DNA of 64,000 nt, taken from the NCBI RefSeq assembly GCF_907164915.1, contig NC_061869.1:25618312-25682311 (forward strand). The letters are read 5' to 3'. Position numbers and translations under genes: made by a program. Each line of letters opens with the position of its first letter. Position 1 is the first letter of the stretch. The DNA is from Impatiens glandulifera. Its lineage: Eukaryota > Streptophyta > Magnoliopsida > Ericales > Balsaminaceae. Shown here piece after piece: positions 44,349-56,261 of the stretch. The notes under the pieces were generated by a model, which saw only the letters and a program-made list of their open reading frames with translations, ran no database searches and was not told where the DNA came from.

Positions 44349-47300
44349 TTAAGAAATGAGTTGATTAATATCGGTTAAACCGAGTATGTTTCTGAAGTAA
44401 GAAAACTTAGCTTCCTGTAGAGGCTTTGTGAAGATATCAGCTACTTGTTGTTCTGTTGATATGTATTCCAGCCGGATATGCTTCAACATGACATGTTCCC
44501 GAATAAAGTGATGCCTGATGTCGATGTGCTTGGTTCTAGAGTGTAAAATCGGATTGTACATGATTTCTATGGCACTTGTGTTATCACAGAATATCGGAGA
44601 CTCTTCGGCGGTGATACAGAAGTACTTCAGTTGTTGTTGGATCCATAAAAGTTGTGAACAGCAACTTCCGGCTGCCAGATATTCAGCTTCTGCAGTTGAT
44701 GTGACAACCGATGTTTGCTTCTTGCTGTGTCATGAAACAAGCCGATCACCTAGGAATTGGCATGTTCCGCTGGTACTTTTTCTGTCAACTTTACAACCTG
44801 CATAGTCTACATCCGAGTAACTTGTGAGGTTGAAGGATGAGTCCTTTCGATACCACAGACCGACTTCAGGGGTTCCCTTTAGGTATTTCATGATTCGCTT
44901 AGCGGCTGTGTAGTGAGACTGCTTTGGATTAGCCTAGAATCTTCCACTCACTCCGACTGCAAATAGTATATCCGGTCTACTTGCTGTCAGGTATAGGAGT
45001 GAACCAATGATTCCACGATAGGCCGTCAGGTCTACTGCCTGTCCGTCATCATCTTTGTCCAGCTTAATTGATGAGCTCATTGGAGTAGCCGCGGAGGAGC
45101 ATGTGTCCATTCCAAATTTTTTAGAAGTTCCTTTATGTATTTGGGTTGACTTATGAAAGTTCCTCCTTCGAGTTGTTTAACCTGAAGACCTAGGAAGAAG
45201 CTTAATTCTCCCATCATACTAATCTCAAATTTGTTAGTCATCAGGGTTGAGAATTTATCACATAGCTTAGGATCGGTTGATCCGAAAATGATATCATCCA
45301 CATATATTTGAACAAGCAGGATATGCTCCCTTTTCTCAAATTTAAATAGTGTTTTATCCACCGAACCTATAGTGAAATCATGTTTTAACAGAAATGTGAT
45401 TAGTGTATCATACCAAGCTCTAAGAGCTTGTTTTAAACCGTACAATGCTTTATTTAAGCGGTATACATGATTAGGTAGGTCAGCATTTTTAAAACCGGGT
45501 GATTGTTCAACATATACTTACTCATGTAGGTCACCATTCAAAAATGCACTTTTAACATCCATTTGAAAAACTTTAAAGTTTTTTAAAGCAACAAAGGCCA
45601 GAAAAATCCTAATGGCTTAAATCCTAGCTATAAGGGCAAATGATTCCTCAAAATCAATGCCTTCTTCCTATTTGTATCCTTGTGCCACTAATCTAGCTTT
45701 ATTCCTCGTGACCAAACCGTCTTCATTGAGTTTATTTCTGAATACCCATCTTGTTCGTATGACCGGTTGATCTTTCGGTCTAGGGACTAGGTACCAGACT
45801 TTATTACTCTCAAACTGGTTTAACTCTTCTTGCATTCCAAAAATCTAATCCGGATCTGACAATGCTTCATCCACCCTTTTCGGCTCAATCTGGGATATGA
45901 AAGTGGAATTAAAGTATTTCTCCAGAATTTGTTGCCTAGTTTGGACAGGTTTTGAAGGATCACCTATAATAAGCCCAGGAGGATGATTTGTGTTCCTTTT
46001 GAGATTCGGATCAGAAGTGTCTACCAAATCACCGTTTATTTGATCAAGGCTAGACATATCGGTAGTCTGAACAATGATGTCAGACCGACCGATTTTCTCC
46101 GTTTGAACTGAGGTGTCAGCTTCCTGCTGTGTGGCAGCTTGATCCGTCTGGGTTTCACCATCACCCATTTGGTCATGGATAAACTGTCTGAAAACCGGAA
46201 CCTCATCTTCACTATCAGAATAGATATTGTTGTTTTCCAATCTGTTGTGTAGATCAAAGGATGCTGCAGTGTTACTTTCAACCGATTCATCGAATACAAC
46301 ATGAAGAGATTCCTCCACGGTTAAAGTTCTAGTGTTATATACTTTATAAGCTTTATTGACTGCTGAGTAACCTAGCATGATCCCAATATCGGATTTTTGC
46401 ATCAAAGGCAGATAGATAATTTTTTCCATTTATGTGAATGTAACATTTACAACCAAAAATTTTATGATACCTAAGGTTAGGGATCCTATCAAAGTATACT
46501 TCATACTGTGTTTTGTTGTGAAACTTGTTAATCAGAGACCAGTTTTGTGTGTAACATGCAGTACTGATAGCCTCAGCCCAGAATATTTGAGTAACACCCG
46601 AATCGGCTATCATGGACCTTGCGGTTTCCTTAAGAGTTCGGTTTCTTCTCTCGGCCAGACCGTTCTGTTGAGGAGTCCTAGCACTAGACAACTCGTGTCT
46701 GGTACCGGATTCATCAAGAAATGCATTTAAAGTACTATTAGTAAATTTGGTTCCTCTATCACTCTTAATGTTATTTATGCGTGTTGATTTTTAATTTTGT
46801 AAACGCTTAAGAAATGTAATTAAATTTGATACGGTTTCACGTTTGGATGCCAAAAATATTACCCAAGTATACCTAGAATAATCATCAACAACTACCATAG
46901 TATAGAGCATACTACCTAGGCTGACGACCCTAATCGGTCCAAATAAGTCCATGTGAAGGAGATCTAAGCATCGGTTAGACTGAATGTGTCCTTTACTTTT
47001 AAAGGTTGACTTAGTTCTTTTACCCATTTGACACGCTGAACAAACCTTATCCTTATTGAATACTATATCAGGAATTTCTTCAACTAGCTTTTACCGCGGA
47101 TATAGTTTAAGGTTTTGAGGTTTAGATGATTTAACCGTTTATGCCACAGCCAGGTTTGATCGGTTTTAGCCTCCATGCAAACAGGGTGTTCTACTTTATT
47201 TTTCCAATCTACCTTGTATATATTTCCTAACCTATTTCCGGTTAGTAGTATGTTCCCCTGAGAGTTTTTAACTAAGCATGCATGTTTAAGAAATTCTACA

Positions 47301-47560
47301 GTGTATCCAGCATCACACATCTGACTAATGCTTAGCAGGTTAAAATATAAGTTTTCAACTAAAAGTACATTGTCAATTGTTAAATTATCATGGACAATCT
47401 TACCCTTGCCCACAGTTTTACCTCTTGAGTTATCACCGAAGACAATCATTGCATCGGTTTCAATTTTGATGTTGGTTAAAAGGTTGTTGTTTCCAGTCAT
47501 GTGTCTAGAGCAACCGCTATCCAGGTATCACTCAGAATTTCCTAGCCGTTTCTTCATATC
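44349..47560 (-). pseudogene. pol of the full-length element (PR-IN-RT-RNase H)
   Basis: Domains follow the copia order. Protease YLDSGCSRHMTG lies near 47,500, just after a TGA where family members have W. GAG-pre-integrase is at 47,500-47,084 (WLWHKRLNHLNL). Integrase spans 47,027-46,353 with HMDLFGP, SDRGTKF and ARTPQQNGLAERRNRT, so D, D and E are present, separated by one TAA. A long linker follows (46,429-45,845). RT has VQIYVDDIIFG near 45,300 and MGELSFFLGLQV. RNase H ends QQVADIFTKPL at 44,349-44,561. All catalytic motifs are recognisable, but at least eight frame breaks prevent a full protein. Confidence 0.92.
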
Positions 47561-47600
47561 CTGCAAAATATACATATTTACAACTATTTGGTACCCACAT

Positions 47601-49360
47601 TTACTTGGGTCCACAAATGATTAGTCCCTTAGGTATCCAAACTTTAATAAGTCGGACAACTTTCCCGGTTATGGTTCTAACTAGTTTTCCTGTATTCGGT
47701 TTGGCGTCTTTTTGTTTTTCTAAGAGTTCCTTATTCGGAGGTGGCCTTTGGTTTATCCTATGTGGATCGGCTTTCTTACCTTTAGGTCGGTTGGCTTTCC
47801 TTTTCTCAGGATGAAGCCATTTTTCGGAGTCAGTTGGACTTATATAAGTTATTTCGTCGTTCGGTTTTGAATCACCTTGTTCCTCATCATCGGTTAACGA
47901 GCTCTTGAAAAATATTACAAAGCGAAGGTTGTCTTTTGTAAGCTTCATTTTGTCCGAATGGTTCCGGTTGGCGGATTTGTTGTCTTTGAATCCAAGATCA
48001 AATTTGCATTTGGGATGTCTTTTATACTTAGACAACTGATTCACCATTTCACTGGATCTTTTCCATGCGGCTATTCGATACTAAGTTCGGGCATCTTCTT
48101 CTTCGGTCAACTCTTGAACTGACTCCTTGGGCTGTTCGGTCTCAGAGGATAGTTCAGGTGCTATCTCGGTTTCTAGGATTTTATCAGGTTGGATGGTCTT
48201 TGGTTCGGTTAAGGTTGGGGCTATGGGGTCGGTTCTAAAGTTGAGTTGGGTTGGTATTAAAGTTAGTAGGTTCTTATACTCTGCTACCATGTCATTTAGT
48301 GCATTAAATAGTTCATCTTTAGTAAATTCTTCACAGGGAGAGTCAAATACATGTTCCTCATTTGCCATAAGACATGTGAGCTTATCATCATTGTCATTGT
48401 GAGCCCATAAGCTTCCTCCGTCATCGGCTATCAGTGCTTTCTGAACTTCACTTCCTTCACCAGTTTGTTGATAGTTATTTCGGTGATTCTGATCATCCGT
48501 TTCCGGTCATCCCGCCTTGGTTTTCTGCATTCCCACCTGAAATATCCCAAACAATTGCAATTATAACATCTAACATCAGATTTATCACCGTAGTTGTTGT
48601 TTGTCGGTTGGCTTCTCTTCATGAATCTGCCAAATTTCTGTGCAAGCGTTGCCATTGCATCCTCGGTAAACTGTTCAGCGGTTCTGACCGGTGCAGGAGC
48701 AACCGGTTCCGTGGATGTGACTAAGGCTTTTGTAGAGGTTGAGGCTGAAACTTCATCTTCAATCCTAGATCTCATCTCAAACTCATATGCCTTAAGATCT
48801 TCATTTACATCGTGTAGCTTCATCTTACTTAGACAGTTTGATTCCCTCATCACCATTGTCTTTATGTCCCATGCACTTGGAAGAGACCTTAACGCTTTCA
48901 TGATGATTTCCTTGTTGTCATACTTCTTTCCAAGAGTTGATAGCTCGTCTATCACATTTGTAAACCAGTCATTGTACTCCCTCATTGTTTCTCCCGGTTT
49001 CATCTTAATGTTTTCAAACTTTTGGGTAGCCACCATTATCTTGTTTTCCTTAGTTCTTTCATTTCCCTCATGAATTTGAATCACCGTTTCCCATATTTTC
49101 TTTGCGGTTTTGCAATCTCTGACCTTACAGAAGGTATTCCTGTCCAAACCGTTGATGATGCGGTTTCTAGCATTGTTGTCCAGATTGTTTCTTCTCCTAT
49201 CTTCTTTTGTCCATTCCTCCCTATCCTTATCAATCTTTATCGATCCTTCAGTCAGGATGAACTGCATCTCGTCATCCATGGTGATTAAGTGCAGGTGCAT
49301 GCGTGCCTTCCAGTTGACAAAATCGTCACCTTCTAGCATTGGAGGCTTATCGAAAGACAT
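47601..49360 (-). pseudogene. gag of the full-length element
   Basis: The open part (49,360-48,431, 309 codons) starts MSFDKPPMLEGDDFVNWKAR and has the UBN2/DUF4219-type gag core (IHEGNERTKENK, MKPGETMREYNDWF, ALRSLPSAWDIK). Its zinc knuckle CYNCNCLGYFRWEC has tyrosine where the zinc-binding histidine is expected. The C-terminal gag region follows in pieces (48,368-48,081, acidic; 48,047-47,601, basic, ending in KVWIPKGLI). The start is 30 bp downstream of the primer site. In life it would form the particle shell and bind element RNA. Confidence 0.9.
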
Positions 49361-49385
49361 GCTTGCTTGAGTATTAAAACTAACT

Positions 49386-49397
49386 ACTCTGATATCA
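49386..49397 (-). promoter_or_regulatory. Primer-binding site of the full-length element
   Basis: On the minus strand TGATATCAGAGT, two mismatches from TGGTATCAGAGC, two bases from the LTR. Confidence 0.8.
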
Positions 49398-49399
49398 AT

Positions 49400-50574
49400 T
49401 GTTAGGATTTAGGTTACGGCTGGGGAACCGGGGTCTTACCGGTTAATGCGTTTCACTTAACGGTTGGTGATTAATCTAGTTAGAGATTAACATCGGGGTT
49501 TCAATACTACACAAACTGTCACAAACCCTTGAACCGAGTTCAAGTGCGGAAGTGGTTTGTTTCAGGTTGAAGCAGCACATACACATGATGAATAGAACCG
49601 AATTTGGACAAGGTCGGTTTGGAGTTTGGTGGGTCGGTTTTGGGATTCAGTAAGTCGGTTTAGGTAGGGTTGGTTAGTATGTAAAGCCGGCAGAAAGTAA
49701 ATAACAAGATAGGTTTTTATGGATGTTCGGAGATAAAACTCCTACGTCACCCCCTCTTCTCGAAACCGCGAGAAAGATATTCACTAATGAATACACAAAC
49801 ACAATCCAATCGAGACTTATTTGCTGCTCGATAACACTCGTACAATTTTCACCGAAATTGTAATCTCACTTCAAGTACACACTTAAGCTCTTTTAATTTA
49901 GAAAGATAAAGGCCACTTATAACTTAGGTTGGTGCAGCTCTTAAATGTTTTCTCTTGTGACTTATTGCTTGTTAGAACTTAGAACTCAGAACTGCATTTA
50001 CTCCTCTTCAGCTCCTTCTTTTATAGGTGAAATGTGCCAACGGTCACATTTCATCTCCTTGAATTTGATTGGTTGAGCAGAAGTTCAGTGATTCAGACCT
50101 GGCGGTCTAAGCTTTCAGTGTATAGGTCAAACCGGTTAGGTTTGTCATATGGCAACTGTCGGTTGGACAGTTGCCTGCACGTGGAGGGTTGCGCCTCTGA
50201 TTTATCATGTATTGGAAAGATCTTGTCGGACGGTCTTCTGCAGCCTGCAGATTGTCCTCAGACTTGTATGACTATGGTAATACTATGGTCTGTCCCTTTG
50301 ATATCATCTTCAACAGATACTCAAAATATCTATTTGTATCGATAAGTTAACCGGATGACTTCTGGTTTTTTCATAGTTTTAGGTTAACCGAATGACCAAC
50401 GGTTTTGTCTTTCTCTTCTTGACCGGTCTTGTCTTCCTGATCGGTCAGGTTCTTGGCCGGTTGTGCTGCTTGACCGGTTGAATTATTTGACCGATCCTGA
50501 TTCTTTAACCATTCTCCTGCACAGGAAGTTTGTTTTGTTATGTTCTTATTTTAACCGGTCTAATTTATCTAACA
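49400..50574 (-). repeat. 5' LTR of the full-length element
   Basis: Pairs with 39,090-40,263. It carries a TATAAAAG box on the minus strand at 50,018-50,025. Confidence 0.93.
50018..50025 (-). promoter_or_regulatory. TATA box in the 5' LTR
   Basis: TATAAAAG on the minus strand in CACCTATAAAAGAAGG. Identical in context to 3,898-3,905. Confidence 0.6.
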
Positions 50575-50941
50575 TTATTTGTTTGGCCTGTTGAAAAAGT
50601 TGAGGAAAATTATAAACAGTTTTGTATGTTCTAACACTAACTTATGTTTAAATAAATTTTATGTTATATCTTATAGTACTCTTACCAAACTCCTTATTAA
50701 AGACTCTACAACTAAAGAGCAACACACTTAGTCTCTTGATTTTTATATTTCATCTATTAAGTGTACTTAAAATCTTTACATATTCTAACCCTTTAGTTTC
50801 TCTTATTTTTGTATATATTCATTGTCTTGTAATTTTAATAACACACAGAAATACATTCTTAATCTACATCAAGTTCTTGTTTACTTATCTTTTCTAACTT
50901 AGTATTAGAGACATTATTCGTTTTAACAAACCTCTGTATTC

Positions 50942-51950
50942 ATGGCCTTTTCTTCATCTTTTTTTCGCTTCAACGACTCATCTCTTTCACAATCTCACAT
51001 CCATTAAACTCGATCATAAAAACTTTTCTTATCTGGAAATCTAAAATCTTACCTACCTAAAAGGTTATGGCCTATATCTATATGTTACTTGAACTAATTC
51101 TGCCCCTGAAGCCTTTTTCCAAGCCGATACTGCTGATGGATCTAGTGTCCTCATTCCAAATCTTTGTTTTACAATTTGGGAGGAACAAGATCAAAGTATC
51201 CTTTCATGGCTTCTCTCTACTTTTTCAGAATCTATCCTAGCCTAAGTGGTAGGTGAAACATGCACTAAATCTAAAGCCCTTTGGTCTACTTTAGAATGCA
51301 CATTCGCCTCTCAAGTTCGTTTATTGACGCTTCGTCTTCAACTTCAGATGGTAAAGAAGGACTCACTCCCGATGGCCGAATATTTATTGAAAATAAAATT
51401 AATCATCGATAGTCTCGCTGGTGCTGAGAAAAACATATCTCCAGAAGATTTCATCCTTTATCCTTTATGAGGACTTGGTCCTGAATACGAATCTCTCACT
51501 ATAGCTGAAACCACTCGCACCGACCTCATTGCCATCGGAGACGTCCAAAGAATTCTTCTTACACATGAGATTCGCCTTGAATCACTCCACTCTAACTCTC
51601 AAACCGTTAATCTTGCTTTTGGATTGGGAATGATTTCGAAACCATCTCACTTCCAATGAAACTATCAATAAATTAAGATCCGATAATTCTAATGGATATC
51701 AAATAAATGGGTCTTCAAGTTCATCTAAATTTTCACACTCTGATCGGGCTTCTACTATCGGGTTAGGTTGTCCTTCTACTAATGGGCCTTTTACTTTGGG
51801 TCATGGGCCTCGTAGGCCCAATAGAAATAAAATGCAATGTCAATTGTGTAATCATTTTGGTTATGCGATTAATGTTTGTCGATCGGGTCTGTTTTGTAAG
51901 ATTTGCAACTTTACAGGTCATTTGATTAAAACTTGCCGACGTCGTTAGAA
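50942..51950 (+). pseudogene. gag of the RE1-like copia, copy B
   Basis: The ATG at 50,942 is followed by stops. The UBN2-type core is at 51,246-51,470 (KALWSTLECTFAS, LPMAEYLLKIK), cut short by TGA where copy A reads TTG GGA. A zinc-knuckle remnant near 51,840 (CQLCNHFGYAINVC) keeps all three cysteines but has Y at the histidine position. Confidence 0.85.
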
Positions 51951-54728
51951 TCAAAATTCAACGACACACTCTGTTATGATGGCTACATCTCCTCCTGTTT
52001 ATGACTCGGTCTGGTATCCCGACTATGGTGCTACTGACTATCTCACAACGAATCTTGACAATTTTAACATCTCAACTCCATATAATGGTACATAAACTAT
52101 TAAAATAGGAGACGGTAACCCTCTTCATATTTCTAATATTGGGCAATCATTCATTCCATGTTCTAATAAAAAACTTCATCTATGTAATATATTACATGTC
52201 CCATTAATAACCAAAAATCTTCTATGTGTTTCTAAATTTTATGTCGATAATAATATATTTTTTGAATTTCATCCAAATTATTGTATTGTCAAGGATCAGG
52301 TCACGAAGAGGGAACTCTTTTGCGACACACTTAAAAAGGGCTATATCGCCTAAACTCAATCGTCAACCCTCCGTCCACTCATCAATCTCTTATTGGAAAT
52401 CGTTCATCTGCCAACTCTTGGCATCATTGTCTTGGACACCCTTCATCATTAACATAAACCTTTATTATGTCTTCTTTTCATTTACCTATTATTGACAACA
52501 AGAAATTAAGTTTTTGTGAATCTTGTCAATATGGAAAAGCACAAAAAAATCATTTTTCTGTTTCTCAATCTCGTTATAAGTCTCTATTAGAATTAATACA
52601 TTGTGACATTTAGGGTCCAGCTCCTCTTTTCTCTACTAACGATTTTCGATATTTTGTTCATTTTATCGATGACTACAGCCGCTTTACTTGGCTATATCCT
52701 ATCTATAGAAAATATGATGTCTTGCCAGCTTTTATTAAATTTAAGACACTTGTTGAAACTCAATTCTACACATCTATCAAAGCTCTACAATCTAATATAG
52801 GAAGCATAAATAAGAGTCTGAAATATTATCTTGAAACTTATGGCATCATCCAACACCGTCTATCATGCCCTTATACAAGTGAATAAAATGGTGTTGCTGA
52901 ACGCAAGATTCTACACCTTACAAAAATGAGTCTCACTCTTCTTGCTCATGCTTTTATTCCCCTATCGTATTGGGATGATGTAATTTTGACAAGTATGTAT
53001 CTCATTATTTTCTTCCTTCAAATGGTAAGCCTCGTTAATCTCCCTTTGAAATTCTTTTTAATCGTCCTCCTAACTATCTATTTCATAAAAAATTTGGATG
53101 TTCTTGCTTTCGCTCACTCGATCATATAACTCTCACAAAATGATCTTCAAACTCTAAAATGTATTTTCCTTGGCTATAGTCCAAATCACAAAGGCTATCG
53201 TTACTTACACCTTCCTTCCGACATATCTCTCTCGTCACGTCACTTTTGATGAACACACATTTTCATTTAAAAGTACATTATACATTCTACAAATCTTTCT
53301 ACACCATCGGTGTCTCCAACACCGCACTTTCATTTTCTAGCACTTTCATCACCTCCAATCTCCCCAATTTTAACATCACAAATCCTTGAAGTACCATCTT
53401 CTCAAATATTTGAACACTCATCATCATCATCAAACTCCAACCATCCATCTTCACCAACCAACTCGCAAACATCAAACTCCTATCAACCATCATCAATAAC
53501 CAACTCATCTTAAATCAATCCTTCTACTCTCATACATGAACTTTCCCCCGTTATACATGCTCCTGAATGTTCCTCTCATCATATGATCACACGTGCCAAA
53601 ACTCGTTCCCTTCACAATGCGAACATTGCCACCATATCCACCACCAATAAAGATACTCAATGGAGTTCTTCCATGGAAAATGAGTTTAATGCTCTAATTC
53701 AAAACAAGACATGGTCTCTTATTCCTTTATCCTCACAGAATATCGTGGGTTGTAAATGAGTTTTCAAAATCAAACAAAGAGTTGATGGTTCCATTAAACG
53801 TCACAAGGCTCGTTTTATTAGGATTTCATCAATAAGAAGACACTAACTATCTTGAAACATTCATCCAACTGTCAAACATACTACCATCCAGACCATCCTC
53901 TCACTTTCCATCACTCATTGATGGCCTATTCATCAACTCGATGTTAACAATGCATTTCTACACGGAACTCTACACGAAGAAGTTTTTATGTCTCAACCGC
54001 CTGAGTTCACTCATCCAAATTATCTTAATAATGCGTGCAAACTTCACAAAATACTCTATGGACTCAAACAAGCTCCCCGTAAATGGTATACTACCTTGAA
54101 ATCTGGTCTTCTTTCCATTGGTTTTCAAGAAACCAAAAATGATTCTTCTTTATTCATGGACCACTCTCCACAAATTACATCGTTATTTCTTATCTACGTG
54201 GATGATATTATATTCACTAGTAATTCTTCCTCTTACATCTCCTCAATTATCTCTCAACTTAACCATATTTCCACTCTTAAAGATTTAAGTCCACTACACT
54301 ATTTTTTCGAGATTGAAGCTCATATATCTACCTCTGGAATTTTTCTCTCTCAATCAAAATATATCAATGATATTCATATCTGAGCAAATATGAGTGAGTC
54401 AAAACCTCTTAATACTCCAATCTCTTCTGGGTCATCTTTATCTCGCCATGATGGCGACACTCTTTCTAAACGAATTTTGTACCGCAACATTATTGGTGCT
54501 CTCTAATATTTGGTGCATACTCGACTTGAACTAGCATTTGGTTTCAACCGTGTATACCAATTCATGCAGTCTTCTACCACCACTCATTGGTCTATAGTAA
54601 AAAGAATACTCCGCTACCTTCGTCATACTCCTCATCATGAACTCCTCATTTGTCCAATATCTTCTATCGATATATCTTCCTTTTCTAACTCTGACTGGAC
54701 TGGTTGTCCGGACAATCATCGCTCCAAA
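51951..54728 (+). pseudogene. pol of the RE1-like copia, copy B
   Basis: The same fragments as copy A, slightly better kept: integrase (HFIDDYSRFTWLYPIY near 52,660; LLAHAFIPLSYWDD at 52,940) and an RT stretch of 131 codons at 53,988-54,383 (LHKILYGLKQAPRKWY and LFLIYVDDIIFTSN, with an intact YVDD). RNase H starts at 54,510 (RYLRHTPHHELL) and breaks off after GCPDNHRS at about 54,728. Stops shared with copy A, such as the one before NGVAE, predate the duplication. Confidence 0.9.
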
Positions 54729-55427
54729 ACTAAGGACATAATCGACAACCATCTGGTTGTTCAAGATTTTGGAAGAGGAGTGAAACCCGTGACCAGGTTC
54801 ATCAAGAAAACATCAAAGGAATGCGCAAAGAGGAGCATCATAACCGAAGATCTTCTTCAGGGAGCAGATCATTTTGACCAGGTTGTTGAAGAGGAATTTC
54901 GACCAGTTGATGGCTACACCCCTTGTGATGGCCACCATCATTTAAAAGACTTTCGTACAGTAGATGTAGGAGGAGTCTTTTTCAATAAAGGATTTGGAGA
55001 TAATGTCGTTGAGTAGGGCATACTAAACTTTCAAGCAGTTACTCTTCCCGTGATACTCAACAGGAAGAGTTTCATATTCGGAGGTTTGATCTGAAAAGAC
55101 ATTCATCATTTCAGATAGAATCTCATTTGAGGAAGAAGGAAACTCATGGATTCCCTTGGTTGGGAGTCTTAAGAACAAGCCAAATGTTTCTTCAGAGAAG
55201 TAGATGTCTTTGCCAAGAATATTCGCACGAAAGTATTTGTTGTGGTAAAAGCTAGCGGATTCGAAGAACACACGAACAACTTGTTCGTGATAAATGTAGT
55301 GAGGGCGAAGAAACTTCTTCAACCTAGAGGCTTTCAATGATTCAAACATTTGAATCATTCCAGGAATCGTCAGAGTAGAAACCGATTTGAAATTTACTTG
55401 TAGGGATTTTGGAGTGAAAGAAGTCAT
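54729..55427 (-). pseudogene. Additional ORF (aORF) of copia-3, copy B, N-terminal part
   Basis: The ATG at 55,427 gives MTSFTPKSLQVNF. The module VVRVFFESASF, NILGKDIYFSEETF, then RLPTKGIHEF is kept. A stop at 55,023 (TAG) is shared in position with copy A. Beyond it the frame continues to resemble the full-length relative (LLNDIISKSF, INWSKFLFNNLV) up to the fusion at about 54,729. Confidence 0.75.
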
Positions 55428-55639
55428 TTTGTCAAGATGAACACAAGAATTTGACGATTCAAATTCTAGAGAGAGAGACAAGTATTTAGGAGTACTCAAC
55501 CATTTGAGTGACACCATTCATTAAATATCAGAGAGCTAACGTGAAACAATTCATATTTAATGATTATACCATCCGTCAAAAATTTTAGAAACCTATTCCC
55601 AAGGGACACGTCTATCAATTAATATTAATCATGAAACTG

Positions 55640-56190
55640 CACAGTCAGTATTAGACGTATAGAAGAACGTTATCAGAAATTTTAGTCATTTTTGAAAAAT
55701 TGAGAAACACTTGTCTTCAATCTATTTGAGAAGTGACTAGTTTATTTTTTGCGGGAAAATAGTACATAGTTAGATACCTTTGCAGATGATAGCTGTCCAG
55801 ATAGCTAGAAGATGAAAAGTCTAAGTACACAAGTAGTTAGACATTTAATCTACTTTTCACATTCTTCACTTCTTATTGGGAAATCCGTCTATTAGACGCA
55901 TGGGTCTATTAGACGCAAACGTCTAATCACGTGTATTATAAACATCTAACGTCTATTAGACGTAGACATCTAATTATGCATGACAACAATTATTAGACGT
56001 GTGTTTGATTAGACGTGAACATCCAATTGCTCTTGTCATAAAAACGTCTAACGTCTATTAGACGTATACGTCTAACCACGTGGGTTAATTAACCAAGATG
56101 TGAGTTCCCGAGAGAAGATAAAAACTGCTTGAGTAGACGTACGTCTAAGTGGTTATGCTTCTTAAACTTCTAGTCCATTGGACGTATTGA
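55640..56190 (-). repeat. Spacer dense in TTAGACGT / ACGTCTAA motifs, copy B
   Basis: Equivalent of 12,390-12,960. Near-palindromes such as ACGTCTATTAGACGTATACG and TAGACGTACGTCTA are even better preserved here. Confidence 0.8.
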
Positions 56191-56261
56191 GACCTCTGTC
56201 TTCATGTCTGTCCATTTACGTTTGAACCAATTTTCCCCCTCAATTTATTTACATAACAACA

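Larger units (their letters stand above)
39090..50574 (-). mobile_element. Full-length Sirevirus-like copia element (Sire-alpha), 11,485 bp
   Basis: Two LTRs of about 1,175 bp, a primer site, gag, pol, an additional ORF and twin polypurine tracts, all on the minus strand. Perfect TSD TTATT at 39,085-39,089 and 50,575-50,579. Copy A shows the uninterrupted target at about 7,258-7,270. Frames are broken in gag, pol and aORF, so it is no longer autonomous. In the first 256 LTR positions I count about 18 mismatches by eye, so the insertion is not very recent. Confidence 0.95.
50627..54728 (+). mobile_element. RE1/Tnt1-type copia element, copy B
   Basis: Twin of 7,317-11,478, with the same 5' LTR start (TGTTCTAACACTAAC), order and 3' break in RNase H. 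Only about 50 bp of the Sire-beta internal remnant separate it from the full-length insertion. Confidence 0.9.
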
